Positions 25,911 through 39,430 are shown, counted from the first letter of the stretch. The stretch is 64,000 nucleotides of DNA from Cricetomys ansorgei (GCA_026225945.1 JAMJFZ010003746.1:2525001-2589000); one strand, 5' to 3'. Numbers and translations are program-made. Notes: a model not told the origin generated them from the sequence alone.

Positions 25911-26129
25911 TGTTTTGTTTTTCACTTTTATTAAGTCTGTACTCAGTCAATTTCACACATGCATACAATGTATACCAAAGACTCTCCTTCCCACCCTCTC
26001 TCAGCCGCCTGCTTCTCCTACCCACCTGTCCTCTTCTCCACAGGCCTTTCTCACAGCCGAATCTATTTGTTTTGTTTTTTGAGCCACTGAGTTTGGCTAT
26101 TTGGTGCCTCTTACAAGGACATCCATCTT

Positions 26130-26490
26130 ATCATAGGCCTGTGTGTTATTTTTCTCATCACTGTATCCAAATACATAACAAAAAGCAACTTAGGGGAGTA
26201 AGGGTTAGTTATGGCTACCAGCTCAGAGGAAGATGGTGCACCATGATGAAGAAGGCATGGTGACAGAAGCTGCTGGGTCCAAGGCACCAGCCAGAAAGCA
26301 GAGAACGGGACTGCCAATGCTCATCAGCTCTTTCTCCTCCTTCCCTTTTTGTTCATTCTGAGATGCCAGCCCATGGGTCCACGTTCAAGGCAAGTCTTCC
26401 TTATTCAGTTAAAGTCCTCTAAGACACAAATATGTATCTCCTAGGTGATTCAAAATCCAGCCAAGTTGACAATGAAGACAAACCAAAACA
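26130..26490 (+). repeat. Rodent medium-copy interspersed repeat
   Basis: TCATCACTGTATCCAAATAC, AAGAAGGCATGGTGACAGAA, GATGCCAGCCCATGGG and CTAGGTGATTCAAAATCCAG then CCAAGTTGACAATGA follow the order of a common rodent repeat. The class is not assigned here. Confidence 0.6.
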
Positions 26491-27149
26491 AGGCCTCGTT
26501 CTTGTCTGATACAGACCTGATTACCTTCCCAAGGCCCTATCTCCAAATGCCAGGTCCCCCTGGGCTGGGGTTCCAGCACACATTAATACACACATACTAA
26601 ATTTTCTCTATTCATTCGTTGACACCCTACATTTAGAGGTGTTGAATTTTTATAATAAGCTTCCTGCAAAGTGCAAGTCCAGTAATGCCCTGAGAACCAT
26701 AAGGACAGGTGATTTCATCATTTGCGAAACATTACAGTGTATTCACAGAAGCATGACTAAATCAGTAGGTCACATAATCTGGGACTCATCCTGTACTAAT
26801 GAAAGTGTGCCATGTCCACAAATTCATACGCTACACCTGAAAGTGGCCTTAGCCTAGGGTTTCTCTCTCTTATGGGTGATTTAGCAAGCTACTGACAATA
26901 AGCACCCTTGCTATTGAGCTAGAGAAGTAGACTGCTTTGCTCCTCTCACCTCCTTAAACAGGAAATTCCTTAAGGTCTGACCTTTGTCAAGGGCTCCATT
27001 TCCATTTTTCCAACCTCAGAGGCCTGAGACCATGACTCTTACCTACCTCCAAGCTCCATCCATATACTCTATACCTAGACCTACGTCTCCATGGTCACCA
27101 GCACAATGCCACTTGCTACTGTTTGCCTAGTCTTTCCTGTGTTCAGTGT
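26491..27149. other. Unassigned intron 1 sequence
   Basis: No feature recognised. Confidence 0.4.
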
Positions 27150-27225
27150 AATATATATACACGTGTGTGTGTGTATATACATATATACACACATACATAC
27201 ACACACACACACACGTACATACATG
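27150..27225 (+). repeat. TA/TG/CA mixed microsatellite
   Basis: TATATATACACGTGTGTGTG through (CA)n. Alternating purine-pyrimidine over about 70 bases. Confidence 0.9.
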
Positions 27226-27364
27226 CAACATGAACTATTACTGGAATTAAACAACACAACTCACACAAAATTCCTAATTAAGGCCTAGGATACAATAACA
27301 CATACATACACAAGGAAATGTGGCTGTTTTCACTCCCAATCCTCAACTCAACCCAGGCTAGCCA

Positions 27365-27490
27365 ATGTTATTCTCCTTCCTAGTATAATAATATATATTA
27401 TATTATATAATACATATTATAGTATATAATAATAATAATATATAATGGGGAGAATGCTATTCTCCTTCCTAATATAATAATAATTAAAAC
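27365..27490 (+). repeat. AT-rich tract flanked by a short duplication
   Basis: TATTCTCCTTCCTAGTATAA at about 27370 recurs as TATTCTCCTTCCTAATATAA at about 27460. An ATATTATA/AATAAT tract lies between, suggesting slippage or local duplication. Confidence 0.8.
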
Positions 27491-29164
27491 TGTAAAATAT
27501 GGCAATACACACCATGATCTAGCCACATATTAAAGGATCCCCTTTCTCTTGAAAAACACAGAAGAAAAGATTCAGACAATAGATATCAAGAGCCAGCTGC
27601 GACATCCAAATAGCAGTATCATTTTAATATGTAAGACATCTCAATATCAAACTCTTGCTTAGGTCAGCTGATCTCCCAAGTTAAACACAACACATGAAAC
27701 CTCATCTTCTACCACATGCACCGCTGTTTTCCCTAAGTTAAAACTTCCAACTTTGCATTCACCTCTCCAGTGAGTAACACTGTGGCCCTTGACTAAGCAT
27801 AAGATACAGCTGGTAGCACAACCCAGAAGAATCCATGGCCCAGCTGAGCACCAATCCAGATTGTGACGGGTAGTCCTGCCCCAGCTGGTGCTCTCCTAGT
27901 TTCAAGGGCATTTGATCCCAGTTCCACTTTTCAATGCTCTTTTTGGTGCACAGAGCGGACTGGACAGCAGAACCAGGCGCCTCCAAACATAAGGCACTGC
28001 ACATGGAAAGAGGCATCCTCACCTGCCTGGGCCACTGAAGAGTCACATTATTCATAAAATCAAGTATAATTTTAACTGGGTCACCTCATAGGAAATGGCA
28101 ACAGTCCAATATAAATGTAGTTGACTCCAGGATAAACGGTAATCAACCTGGAAGAAAAAGTCAGAAGCAAATGACTGCAAGTATATAACACCTAGTGCTG
28201 GGAAGGTCTCTGTGCCCTTCCCCATTTCTCCGCAACTGTCTAACACAGTTTGCTCAATGAAAGAAAGGGAAGAAGGAAAGGAGGAAGGAGATGGGGGAGA
28301 AAGAAATGGGCTCCCTTCAAGCAGCTGGCTCCACATGAGCAATGCAGCCACTAAGATATCTGGGTATGCCCCATTATTTACTGTGTCCTCTTGGAACACG
28401 TTCAAAGCAAGAACATTAAGCGTGTGTAACATCCAGTCATGAAAACGGCCCCTCTTGACACTGCTCTTCAAGTCGCTGCCCTAAATTAGACAGTGAATCA
28501 GAAGGTTACATCTGTGGGTAGGCTGGGGAGGAAAATCGAGCGGTAACATGTGAGCATATTGGGGAAAGACTGCAAGGTAAAGCAAGCCCGCCAACATGAT
28601 CCTTTCTTCCTATCAGGAGCGGCAGATCCGGGCTAGTCTTTTACTGCAGAACAGACAGTGACAATTCCCAAATGATAAAGGAATGCTAAAATAGCCTCTG
28701 TGTCTCAGGCTACCCTGTGTCCCTGAGAAAGAGCCATATGTCAACTGGATGTCAACCCAAGCATTTTCTTCCTGACCCCTCCCTGACTTTGATCTCTGAG
28801 CATGCAGATAAACACATACGACAGTCTCTGGAGACTGTGTCTAAATATACCCACCCCTGTTTATACCAAAACGGGTTCCCTGGCTCTTCATGGTGCAGGC
28901 AGGCTCGAATACAAGCCCTAGCACACCAGCTTCCCAGAAGAACTTGAGGATGTGGGGAGACTAAAACTCTGGGCCCCAGCCTGGCTGATCTAGATCTGTG
29001 GGTAGGACTAGAATGAATTCATCATTTTGATGAGGGCACACATTCCTAACAGAACTTCCCAGAAGGAGTTCTAGATCCATAGTCTCTACAGGTTTCTACT
29101 GCCCAGTTACTCAAGGATGACAACAACAAACTATCCAATAAGAGAAAGAGTACAGTCAGAGGAA
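27491..29164. other. Intron 1 stretch without assignable features
   Basis: Unique-looking. There is a purine-rich patch GAAAGGGAAGAAGGAAAGG at about 28260-28310. Nothing coding. Confidence 0.4.
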
Positions 29165-29345
29165 GCAGACCCTCCAGAGTCAAATCCAGCTTTGCTGTTT
29201 GTTAGCTTGGTGACCAACGTGAATTACTTAGGTTCTTAGAACCTCTGACTTCTCTTTTGTAAAATGGGGCTAACAGTAGATCTCACCCCATAAATCAGGA
29301 GGTGAGGATTACACAAGAAAAGGTGGGAAGCACTTAGCCTAGAGT
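29165..29345 (+). mobile_element. MIR SINE
   Basis: GCTTTGCTGTTTGTTAGCTT, then TTACTTAGGTTCTTAGAACC, TTTTGTAAAATGGGGCTAAC, GTGAGGATTACACAAG and AAGCACTTAGCCTAG. Full MIR landmark order. Confidence 0.85.
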
Positions 29346-31787
29346 TGCTGAGGGCCACCCGGGAAGAGCTCATGCTGCCTCTGTCCCCATGAGCAGCTAC
29401 CCCCGCCCCACATACACACACAAGGAGTGTGGGATAAGAGCCAAGAACCTTCTTCTTCAGAATGACCTCTCACCATGCCTTGCAGTCACCAGATTCCCAG
29501 CTGTAGAAACAAATCCAAGCGAAGGCCCAAACTAAAAAGAGCAGTGAGAAACTGCTGGCTGACATGACTCCACACTGTTTAGAACCAAAGGAATGCATTA
29601 AGGCCCTTGCACCCTGGGAGCTGATTTATGTTAAGTAAATGGCCCCAAGTCAGTGGCCGCCTCCACTTGAGCTCTCTTCGGAGTCTTGCCATTTAAATGC
29701 CTGAGTGGCTCCTGTCGCATGGTGTTGGCAGGTTGAAAGGTACTTCTAAACTAAGCTCTGGACAAAGCCTAATATGGCGAAACCCAGACCACTCTAGGTG
29801 GACCACAGAGAGGCCCCCCACGGGTACCAGAGACAGTACAGAGGGGTGACTCACAGCATTAGCTGCCGACTTCAGGGCATGATTGGCTACGGGCTGTTTT
29901 CATTTCCAAGCAAAATTTTCCCATCCTATAAACCCCAAAGTATTCTATCGAAGCAGTAGGGTCTAGCTCATCAGTTTGCTATAAAAAGGGCAGCCTCATA
30001 AGCAAGGAAGAGATGGCTATTTTGAGTCACAGCACCAGCATGCAGGCCTGCCCGAGAGAGCACCTCAGTGCCAACAGCATGGAAATTTCCACCCTTCGAG
30101 GAGACCCCAGAGAGGTCCCTGAGAGTTCATGGCAAGCAAGAAGACCAGGGTCACTGCTACCTACTGCCGACTACCATGCTGCCAATGGTGTGTCAGTCTA
30201 TCTGGGCATGTCTCCTGTCTGCACCAGAACCCAAGCTATCACAAGGAGCCAGGGAGAATAAAGTTAGGCAGTACGTGTGAGATACTTTGAAAAATACTGA
30301 GAAAGTATACTAAAACTATAAATAACTGTCACCAGATATTAGAAGCTCTTGGATATAATTCACCTTTAAAAGCATGTCTATATTTATCACCAAGCTCAAT
30401 AAAAGGTAAAAGGGTTTTTTCCTTGTTATTCTATATTACACCAAACATATTCCAATTGATTTTTACTTTAATTGAATTGGCTACTTGTTTGACAGACATG
30501 ACTGAGTCAACCAACTGTAGAAAGTACAACACAAGCACCGCTCTAACTCTGTGTGGGATGGTCAAGAGAGCAAGCATGCTCTCTTCTTGCCTCACCACTG
30601 CTCTGTCATCACTAATCAATGGCCTCAAGTTGACAAGCTCCCTATCTTGTTACCTTTACCCTGCCGTTGGCGGACATCACCAATCAGTCAGAGAGCTTTC
30701 CTGTGAACTTAGCTAGCAGCTCTAGATCCTTTTCAACACAGCAGTCCAGGGAGCCATAGCCAGTTGTGAATCTGAAACCTACTTGTCACCTTAGATATTT
30801 CTTCGGCCTGACTTACTTTGAAACAACTGGCTCAGTAGAATCATCCCCAGCCTGATTTTCAGTATTATTAATTCTCCCTGCACTTACTTGCTGATGCCAG
30901 AAATTCCTGGTTAGGAGACAGTCTTTCATTTCACAATTAGAGAAAAGGCTGAACATGCAAATACTTCAGAAAGAAGAGAAAATGGCAAACGTATATAAAA
31001 CGTAAATAGACGGTCCCAGCCTCCCTCTGAGCAGGGCCCAGGTGGCTCATCCCTTCCCAGTGCAGTCGGAGCCACTTCCTTAAAAGGACAGGTCTCTTCA
31101 GACCCGCCTCTTCCCTACACAGTGGGCCTCCAGGGACAGCCCAGCTCATCCAAGACACACCCAGGTCTGCCAAGAGGGGGAAGCCCACTGCCATGAGGCC
31201 TTTCTCTGTGGGAAAAGCAAGGTAAAGGCAAGAGCCCTAGGTTCCCAAGGATGAAGTGCACACAGACAACCTTCAACGTCACAGAACAGCATCCCCAATG
31301 TGTCCCACCAACTATGGCAAAAGCTGCTGAAGCACTGAAGTGTTTACAGATTTGGTGCTCAATAGGATCAGGGTATCAGAATGTCGCCCTGAGCCCTGCA
31401 AGAGCTTCACAGGCAGAGGTCCACTCATTTCTAACAATGCAACTACATAAGGGACACCACTGAGGACATCTAGAGCAATGTAAGCCAGTGAGCTCCACAC
31501 TCTGGTGTGGCAGGTGCCCAACTGCTTCACCATCAGTGGGCCCAACACTTCATCTATCTAGTAGCTTCTGGTTCGTAATGTCTGACTGTCAAAACTGGTC
31601 ACACTAGTATATACCTCCACCAGGGCTACTCAGATTCACAGGAAGCACTCAGACAACACTGGTGAGTGACTGAAGATTGACACCTGCTAGAATATCCTGA
31701 CTTTGGTTCCCTAAGTGAAGGCACTTAGTTAACCTGACATATCTGGTGTATGTATACCTGACATGCACAACTTACCTAATGTCATAA
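29346..31787. other. Intron 1 stretch without assignable features
   Basis: No repeat or exon is recognised with confidence. Confidence 0.4.
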
Positions 31788-32191
31788 TTTAGCTTGGATC
31801 TGGAATGTTCCCCAAAGGCCCATGTGTTAAAGGTTCTTCTCCAGATAGGTGCTATTAGGAGGTGGGGGAAACTTTGAGGCATGGCCTAGTGAAAGATCTT
31901 AGATCATTAGAAACATGTGCTTGAAGGGGACACTGAAACCCTAGGCTCTCCCCCCAACACACCTTAGTTCTCCTCCTCTACTCCATGCCCCCTCACCTGA
32001 CCATTAAGTATTTTTGCTTCAATATGAGCTCACATGATCAACTAAATCACCAAGTCTCCAAATGAAACAGGGCCAGTCACAGAACCAGCTGAACTTCCAA
32101 CTTCCAAAACTATAACCAAAATAACCCTTTTTCTTTATAGGTTTATCATCTCAGATATATTTGTTGCAGTAACAAAAAGCTGACAAACACA
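31788..32191 (+). mobile_element. MaLR-type solo LTR
   Basis: TTGGATCTGGAATGTTCCCC, AAAGGCCCATGTGTTAAAGG, GCTATTAGGAGGTGGGGG, then TTATAGGTTTATCATCTCAG and GTTGCAGTAACAAAAAGCTG near the end. Typical MaLR LTR order. Confidence 0.8.
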
Positions 32192-34734
32192 CCTAATATA
32201 CTAAATGCATATTTTAATGTAGACCTAGTATGTGCCTTTTATATCAAATGATTCAGAAAGCCAATAACCTACACGGCTAACAGCCTATAAATAAGGAATT
32301 TCTACCAGACAGACCAGAACTCACTGGGTTTGAGCTAGAGTCAAGGAAGTAAATATCACATCACACTGGTCTCTGAGTTTCTACTTGCAAACAGTTTCTT
32401 TAAACATCCAGTCTTGGGAAGAACTGCTTAACAAACCAAGTGAGGTAGCCCCCAGAATCTCATCCCCACCAATTCATTAGTGCTGTCGATCATAGCCACA
32501 CTCTGTGTTGCTGGCTTCTCAATATCCTTGTAATGGAAGCAGAAGTACTGCCAGTGGCCTAAAGAACACAGAGCCAAACTTCCAGTCTTGACACTGGCAG
32601 TCCATGCTTACACTCAGCGTTTGCCAGCAAGGAACGGAGAATTTATTATTTTTATGATGAAGAAAAACGTCGAGCAATGTGAGTTGAGCACAAAGGGAAT
32701 TGTTCTATCCCGGGAAGAGAAGGTAAAGTTTGAGCAATGATCTGAGAAAGCCAGGGCATGGGGTGGGTCACAGACACAAGGGCCAGGGTTCGGTTAGAGG
32801 CTCTCCGTGGGACAGGAGACGTAGCTGTGCGAGACCACAAAGCATAGGGTCAGACCTGAGCTCTTCTATAAAGCCCAGAGCCTAAAGCAACTTCTCTGCA
32901 GTAAGGGATCTAAAGCCTCTGCCTGCCTGCCCAAGGGAAATCAGGACATAGGGGGAAACTGCTATTAGCCTGGACTTTCTCCTGCTATCTCAGAATCTTA
33001 GCTGGAGTCCCAAACCTAAGAACGGTCGGTAACATGCTCCTCACAGGAGAGAGACATGGGCTAGACACCTTGTTGCAGGACTGGGAGCTGAAATGGCCCT
33101 GAGACCATCCTTCCACCAGCCACACGCTCTACATAAGCACTGAGCTAGAGACATGGAAGTTAGCAGGCACGAGGTATGGACTCAGACAGCCTTCCCCTCC
33201 TGCTGTCCAAGCAAAGGATGTTGGCTTCAGGGCAGACATCTTTAGGGACTAGGATGACACAATAAAGAGGTCAGTCTCTCCCTCTCAAGCCCTTCCTGGC
33301 ACCTACAAGAAAGAGAACCCGTGACCTACCAATGAAACAGAGCACAGCATGCTCCTGCAGCACTCCTGTCTTAGATGCTGAGTCTGGAGAATGCATCCAA
33401 ACCAAGATGATACCTATTTCCTACCTAGAGAATCCTCCACAGGGGTTCTGGCAAAGCAAGGAGGATGGGTAACAATGGGAAGCAGTCTGACTCTGAGTTC
33501 TAACTAAATATGGTGTCCTCCACCAGACTGACTGGATGATACAAAAGCAGCTGGCTTCAAGCCACTAAAACGTGTTTTTCCCAAGAAGGCTGCCTCTCAG
33601 GAAGAGGTTGCAAAAGTGAACCAAGGCTGGGCAGAGATCACATCCCCATCTCCATTTCTGGGTTCTCGGCAATGTGAAAGAGTCCAGGAGAGGCCTTTGG
33701 AGAACTCACTAAAGTGCCCTAAGGAAGCACTAGTGTGGGCTGGCTAGCAACAGACAGATGGCAGCTAGCCAATATCAGGCAAAAAAAAAACCAGCACCCA
33801 GGGAACATGCTTTGGCCCTGGTTCCTCTAAGTCTTCCCCTCTCCCTAAGCCTGGAAGCCTCAGCAAGGGAAAGAGGCAGAATAGGGGGAAATAGCCCTAA
33901 TCCTTTTCCTCTACCCAGATCTGAAGCCACAGATAAGGCCTAAGGTAGAAGAATCTCTATTCTAGTAGAGGAGTGAGCGAGCGGAGCTGTTAAGTACTGT
34001 AAAGTGAGTCCCAATTATTATAATGAGACTGTCCCAACAACTGGGAGTGAGTAGGAAGTGAAGACAGCGAAGGCCAGGAACAGGGCTCCCGGGGAACCTC
34101 CTGCCATACACTGCACTCGGTTATTCCGCATATATGCTTCCCTCGTCTGACTGGGATGCTGTGTGTGAAAGCGTCCTCTGGTGAAACTCACAGCACCAGG
34201 GTGCTGTCGCACTGCAAATCAAGAAGTAAACATCAAAAACAATTTCCAGACAAGGGAAAAAACAAATTCAAAGCAGCAATAGCACAGCACATTCAAAATT
34301 CAAGGTGCTCAGAACTCTATGGGGCAGAATCACAGGGCAGGTGGGATCCATATGACTTACGGAAATGACATAATCTACAGATGTCTGCGGGCTCAACCAC
34401 AGGAGAGTTATTCACCAAAAGCCAGGGCCCGCAAAACAATGTGTTGTGAATGATTAAAAATCTGAAATGTGGAATGAAAGCATAAAGGGGAATAATATAT
34501 GAAAAAATCAAAGTAGAACTTTTAGGAACAAAATGTCATTGAAACAAAGACTTACTTAAAGGTGGGGAAAAGTAATAAATTAGAAGATAGAGGGGAAGAA
34601 ATCACCCAGACGTAGCAAAGAGAGTTAGTGAAATACAGAACATGAAAGATCATTTAAGAGAAAGAGAACAATAAAGATGTTCAATATATATATATTGTTT
34701 TCTTGGTTTAGTATTTTTGTGGGTTTAGGGGAGC
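32192..34734. other. Intron 1 stretch without assignable features
   Basis: There is a short poly-A at 33780-33790. Otherwise nothing is recognised. Confidence 0.4.
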
Positions 34735-34860
34735 TATTGAGGGGGCAAGGGTTGTTTTTGAGAGTGGTCTTGCTATGTAATTCAGGCTGGTCTCCAACTT
34801 ATAACCCTCCTGCTCATCTTCCAGGGTCCTGGGATTACAGGTATACACCATACCTAATCA
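34735..34860 (-). mobile_element. B1-type SINE
   Basis: GAGAGTGGTCTTGCTATGTA, TTCAGGCTGGTCTCCAACTT and TCCTGGGATTACAGGTATAC. Inverted B1/7SL-type copy. Confidence 0.8.
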
Positions 34861-35311
34861 ATATACATTTTAGTAATAGTGTTTCAGGAGAATCAAATCA
34901 ACTAAGGGAAGGCACTATTTACTAAGATAATGAATTAATCTAAGCATTACCACATATATCTGATACTGATACACTGTATTTTACCCATTAATACATAAAA
35001 TTTTTATAATAAAAATAGATAATGGTAGAATTTTTCCAAATTGATGGACAATGTGAGTTTGCAGACTGAAATCTGGTAGTGAGTCCAAGCAAGCTGTCAA
35101 CAGTCTGTGTACTTAACACAGCACTTAAGACTGGATTGCCAAAAAGACAAAGATGCTATCCTTTAAAATTTCAGAATAGTGCCCACAGCACACATTTCAT
35201 GGAAACAATGGGATCCAGCACAGTGGGATATCTTTAAATTGATGTGGAATAGTTGTTGGCACAGTTCTGTATCTGTCTAAATCATCATTCCAGAGTAAAA
35301 AAAAGCCCTTT

Positions 35312-35470
35312 GGCTGGGTAGTGCAGGCCTGTAATCTCTGTTAATAAGGAGACTAAGACAGGAAGAATCCAGTCCAGTTCAAAGCCAGCCGGGGTAATCT
35401 AAAAACCTAGTCTCAAAAAAAGAAAAAGGAAGGATTGGGGGTGTGCTGAAGATATAGTTCAGTGGTAACC
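35312..35470 (+). mobile_element. B1 plus ID-like SINE sequence
   Basis: GGCTGGGTAGTGCAGGCCTG, TAATCTCTGTTAATAAGGAG and CTAGTCTCAAAAAAAG give a diverged B1. The following GTGCTGAAGATATAGTTCAG TGGTA is ID-like. It may be a B4-related composite. Confidence 0.65.
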
Positions 35471-35523
35471 ACACATAAGTGGACACACATGTATGCTCAT
35501 ACATACAATCCCTCATATGTTGA

Positions 35524-35525
<2 letters not shown>

Positions 35526-35579
<54 letters not shown>
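35526..35579 (+). repeat. (GT)n
   Basis: A perfect run of about 27 units. Confidence 0.98.
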
Positions 35580-35581
<2 letters not shown>

Positions 35582-35746
35582 AGAAGAAATCCAGAAGGAA
35601 GAAGCACAAGATGCAGGAAGTCATCCTCCCTAAGACTTTCTAAGAAGTGGGAGTGATTTCTTAGTCACCACTACTGCACATAAGACAAAGCAACTCTGAA
35701 TCAACATCCCTCAGTAGTTTCAGACACAAAACCACAGAGATATGAG

Positions 35747-35950
35747 TCAGGGAGATAGAGAGATGGCTCCGTAAGTAAAGAGTTTGCTGTGTAAGGAACT
35801 GAATTTGAACCTCCAACACCCACATAAGCAGCTGGGGATGGCTGCACATGTCTGTAGCCTCAGCAGAGACAGGTGGGTGCAGGGAGCAGGCTATCCAAAA
35901 GGGTGAGCTTTGGGTTCAACAAGAGACCTTGTCTTAAAGGAATAAGGCAG
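35747..35950 (+). mobile_element. B2/B3-type SINE, long form
   Basis: GGAGATAGAGAGATGGCTCC, TGAACCTCCAACACCCACAT, TCTGTAGCCTCAGCAGAGAC and GAGACCTTGTCTTAAAGG. Old copy of the same type as at 22252. Confidence 0.75.
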
Positions 35951-36675
35951 GAAGCTACAGAGGTCCTACATCTTTAAAGCTCCAAGCCCTCTGGGACTGT
36001 TCTGCAAGTTAGAGAGGGATGTTTTACATTCTTCTTGCTCAGTCTCAAAACATTTGTTCATAGTGTAAACTCAGCTCAGGAGTAGTCTTTCAGCATCAGA
36101 GCCCATTTTACAATTTCCCAATGCAGCTGACAGTACAATGGGAACCAGACACAAGGTTTTCTCTTCCTGTATTTCAATCTGTCCTTTTGCCATTCTCAAC
36201 TAGTCCTTTATAAATAGGGTTAAAGGAATAAATGGGTTCTTGATGGGAAAGTTGGGCAAGAAGGATTCAGAACCATTTACAAGGAGACTACCAAGTACCA
36301 AAATACCAAATACACCAAAAAACAACAACAACAACAACCAGAAGTGAGGGTCCCTCTGAACATAAATGTCCTTATTCCCAGACATGGCAGCAACTTGTAA
36401 AGACATGCTTTCTGGGATTTCAAGCTAAGCTGCTCTTCTTTTCTCTTACACAGACCCAAAAGATATGTGCATGCGCCATGAACATGCATGCACATACTCC
36501 TGCATGCAGGTCAAAGAATTTGTGAAGGTAGGGATGAGTTTAGAACCTGTCCTCTGAATTCTAGGCTTAGAATTTCTGTTGTAGTACTTGTGGCCTTGGA
36601 AGACACAAATTAGATGACCTTCATTATAGCCATTTTCTCCTCTAGTTTTCTCTTCCTTCCTTTCAGTTTTGCTTG

Positions 36676-36855
36676 TTTATTTGCTTGCTTGCTTGCTTGC
36701 TTGCTCGCTCATTAAGCCAGGCTCTCACTAGGTAGCCCAGACAAGTTTTGTTTGAGACAAGATCTCCCTGAGTAGACCAGTCCTAGGACTCTTGACTCTC
36801 TGGTTCCAGATTCTCAAATGTTGAGGTTAGAGGCCTGAGCCACTATACCTGGCTT
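36676..36855 (-). mobile_element. (TTGC)n and B1-type SINE
   Basis: A run of TTGC units (36676-36710), then CCAGGCTCTCACTAGGTAGC and near the end GGCCTGAGCCACTATACCTG. An inverted, diverged B1 with a tetranucleotide run at its tail. Confidence 0.7.
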
Positions 36856-38734
36856 ATCACCCCCTTTCAAACCAATCACAACCCAAACATAACCACTTAG
36901 CCGATGCTATCTCTGCTAGTCAACAAACTGACTGAAGAATAGTCCAGGATGCCTCTGGCTCTCTAGGACAACCAGGATGCCTGCAGGTACCCATCCTACC
37001 CCTCTGCTTCTCCTCCCCCATCCCCAGCCCAGCCCATCTCTCTGCTTCTCCCCAATCCCTGCAGACCTAGCCCATCAGTTTGTTTCTTCCCCCTTTTCTG
37101 AGATTCAGCACATCCCTCTGCTTCTCCCCACACAACTACATTTTTCTGTGGGTCACTGTCTGCTGGATTTCCTTTTCTCCTTTGTCTTATGAAAGCTAAA
37201 CTCCAAAGAAATGCCAAAGCCTGTCGTCCAGAGTGTGACAGCAGCTGAAATGGAGGAAACCTGTCCATCTGGACCCTAAGTTCATTCCATAACTGACACT
37301 CTCAGACAAAAGCATTTCATTCTGCCCAAGTTTACTTGGGGGATGGGGAGGGGGAGAACAATCCCAAAGCATTTTGCTGCCCAGACCCAGCACAAGAGAG
37401 AGTTGGGTCAGCACTGCCCTCGAGGTTCACCAGAATAAAGTCAAATTCTGCAAGTAAAATTTCAGCTGGAGCCAGACAGGATGAGAGATGGTGGCCGCCC
37501 AGCGACCGTGCAGTTCCTAGGAAGGCTGTCAAAACACACCACTTCCGAGCAAGGCTGTCAGACAAGTATGGCTACTCCCTACCAAGACAGACAGAGAGAA
37601 GGCAAGGCTCTGAGGCTGGTGGGCTGGCTATGTCTCCCACAGTGACCATCGCTCTAAACTCATGGATTGGCTTCTGGAGTGAGGAATCAACAGTTCTCAT
37701 CACATGAGGACAAAACTGTCCTCCATTCAACCCAGAGGCACTGGCCAGTGCAGAGAACTTGATGAGTGTGTGGGTACCAGACCCCGAACTCAGAGGTATC
37801 AGTCTTGGGAGCAACAACCCTTCCTGCTACTTCTGGGAATGGCCTCCTCCCACTCACTAATGATGTTGGCCAGACTCTCTTCCAATTACAGATCCTTGCA
37901 CACATTTCAGAGATAGGATCAGGACCTTAGGGGTACCTCCTGACCACTAACTCCCTCCTGCACAAGAGTAAGCCCAGAGTTATCCAGCAGAATATATTTC
38001 CATGGCATCCAGAGAGTTCTAATATTGTCCTTGGCATCCAAAACTCATACCTTTTCATGAAACACCAGACATATTTTTCTCAATTACAGGGAAATACAAG
38101 TGTTGCAAAGCTTAAGGGGTCCAACTGAGATTTTCCCATGGTCAGAACATCTTGGCTGCAGTGTTATAAGATGGTAAAGAGAAAGAAAAAGTAATAAAAT
38201 GTTCTATTCTCAATAATTTGATACTCTGCTACAATTATAAGGACATAAAATCACAGAGCTTCAATACCACATGGGTAAGTGGGTACTTTGGAGAGCCAAT
38301 ATTTTAGGCTGAGAGCTAGGACAGTGTAGATGGGGAACATGAGAGCTCCGGGGTGGAAGATGGAGGTGAGTGGTCTCCGGGTGAAGAGTCTAAGGATGGC
38401 ACTCCCCATCTGCCTTGCTGGGACATCATTCTCTCCTGTCACTCCTGTGACTGACACTAGCATTGCAAGGTCTGTGTCCACATTCCCAAGATACCGTGTT
38501 TGTTACATGGTTGGGCATCATGTGACTGTAATTTGACATCCACCCCCAGCAGTCTTCGAGTTACTCGCTTCCTACCAGTTACATACCGAATATGGCCGTG
38601 CATCGCTAAGCCACACTCTACCTCGGTTTCAGCATCTAAAAGATGCTGAGGAGGCCAAAGTATAAGGCCAATGAAGTTCATCTTCATGTGCCTACATCAC
38701 CACTGAGGCCACAGCTAGGCAGCTGTCCTAAGAA
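36856..38734. other. Intron 1 stretch without assignable features
   Basis: C/T-rich at 36970-37150. No exon or repeat recognised. Confidence 0.4.
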
Positions 38735-38959
38735 CAAACACCTGATTTAAACAACTTACAAAAAGGAAAGGTGTGTTTGGTTTACAGGTGTATGGTGGTT
38801 TCAGCTTATGGTCGGTTGATGCATTAGTCCTGGCTAGTGTCAGAAGCGCATGGTAGCACAAATTCACTAGCCTGATAGCCAAAAAGTCATAAAGGAGCTG
38901 GGCCCAGTACTCCCTTGGAGGGTGTGCCACCAATGACCCAAAACCTCCCACTCGGCCTT
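38735..38959 (+). repeat. Rodent medium-copy repeat
   Basis: AGGTGTGTTTGGTTTACAGG, GGTTTCAGCTTATGGTCGG, AAGTCATAAAGGAGCTGGGC and CACCAATGACCCAAAACCTC. It matches the general plan of a common rodent repeat, with the tail interrupted by the LTR-like sequence after 38960. Confidence 0.5.
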
Positions 38960-39430
38960 ACTGTTAAACTTGAGAAATGTGAGGAGAAAGACCAAATCCA
39001 CAGTAGTCTGATTAAAGCAAGCTTTATTTTGGGGTGCTCCTGGGACTGGCCAGACCCTAAGTCTAAAATCCATAAGTCGGGATTTTAGAGAACAGCCCCT
39101 ACTGGCCTCTTGAGATCCCTTTTATGGAAAAGATAAGTTGTTTACAGGGGTCAGAAAGATGGTTGTTAGACATTGCTAGGAAAATACAATGAAGAAAGAA
39201 CAAAGAAAAGGATGCGCATCACGTAAACGGGGTCACGAGTTTAGTGTAGGATGTAAAACATGTTTTGCAGGTTACGTCAGATCTTAAGAAACAGGAACGT
39301 ATTCCTAACTACAAACAGAAACCTTAGATTGCAAGGTATACTGTTCCTGTTCTGTTCCCACACTACCTCTTAAAGGAACTACCGCCTCACTGAAGGACCA
39401 CGGGAGAGCAGTTTTAACACATGGACCTTT
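38960..39430 (-). mobile_element. Probable ERV solo LTR
   Basis: On the minus strand CCCAAAATAAAGCTTGCTTT carries an AATAAA (39023-39028) and is followed by a U5-like stretch. Upstream are CCAGTAGGGGCTGTTCTCTA and AAAAGGGATCTCAAGAGGCC. This looks like a decayed ERV LTR in the same orientation as Cacna1c. Boundaries are approximate and no retroviral gene is attached. Confidence 0.55.
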
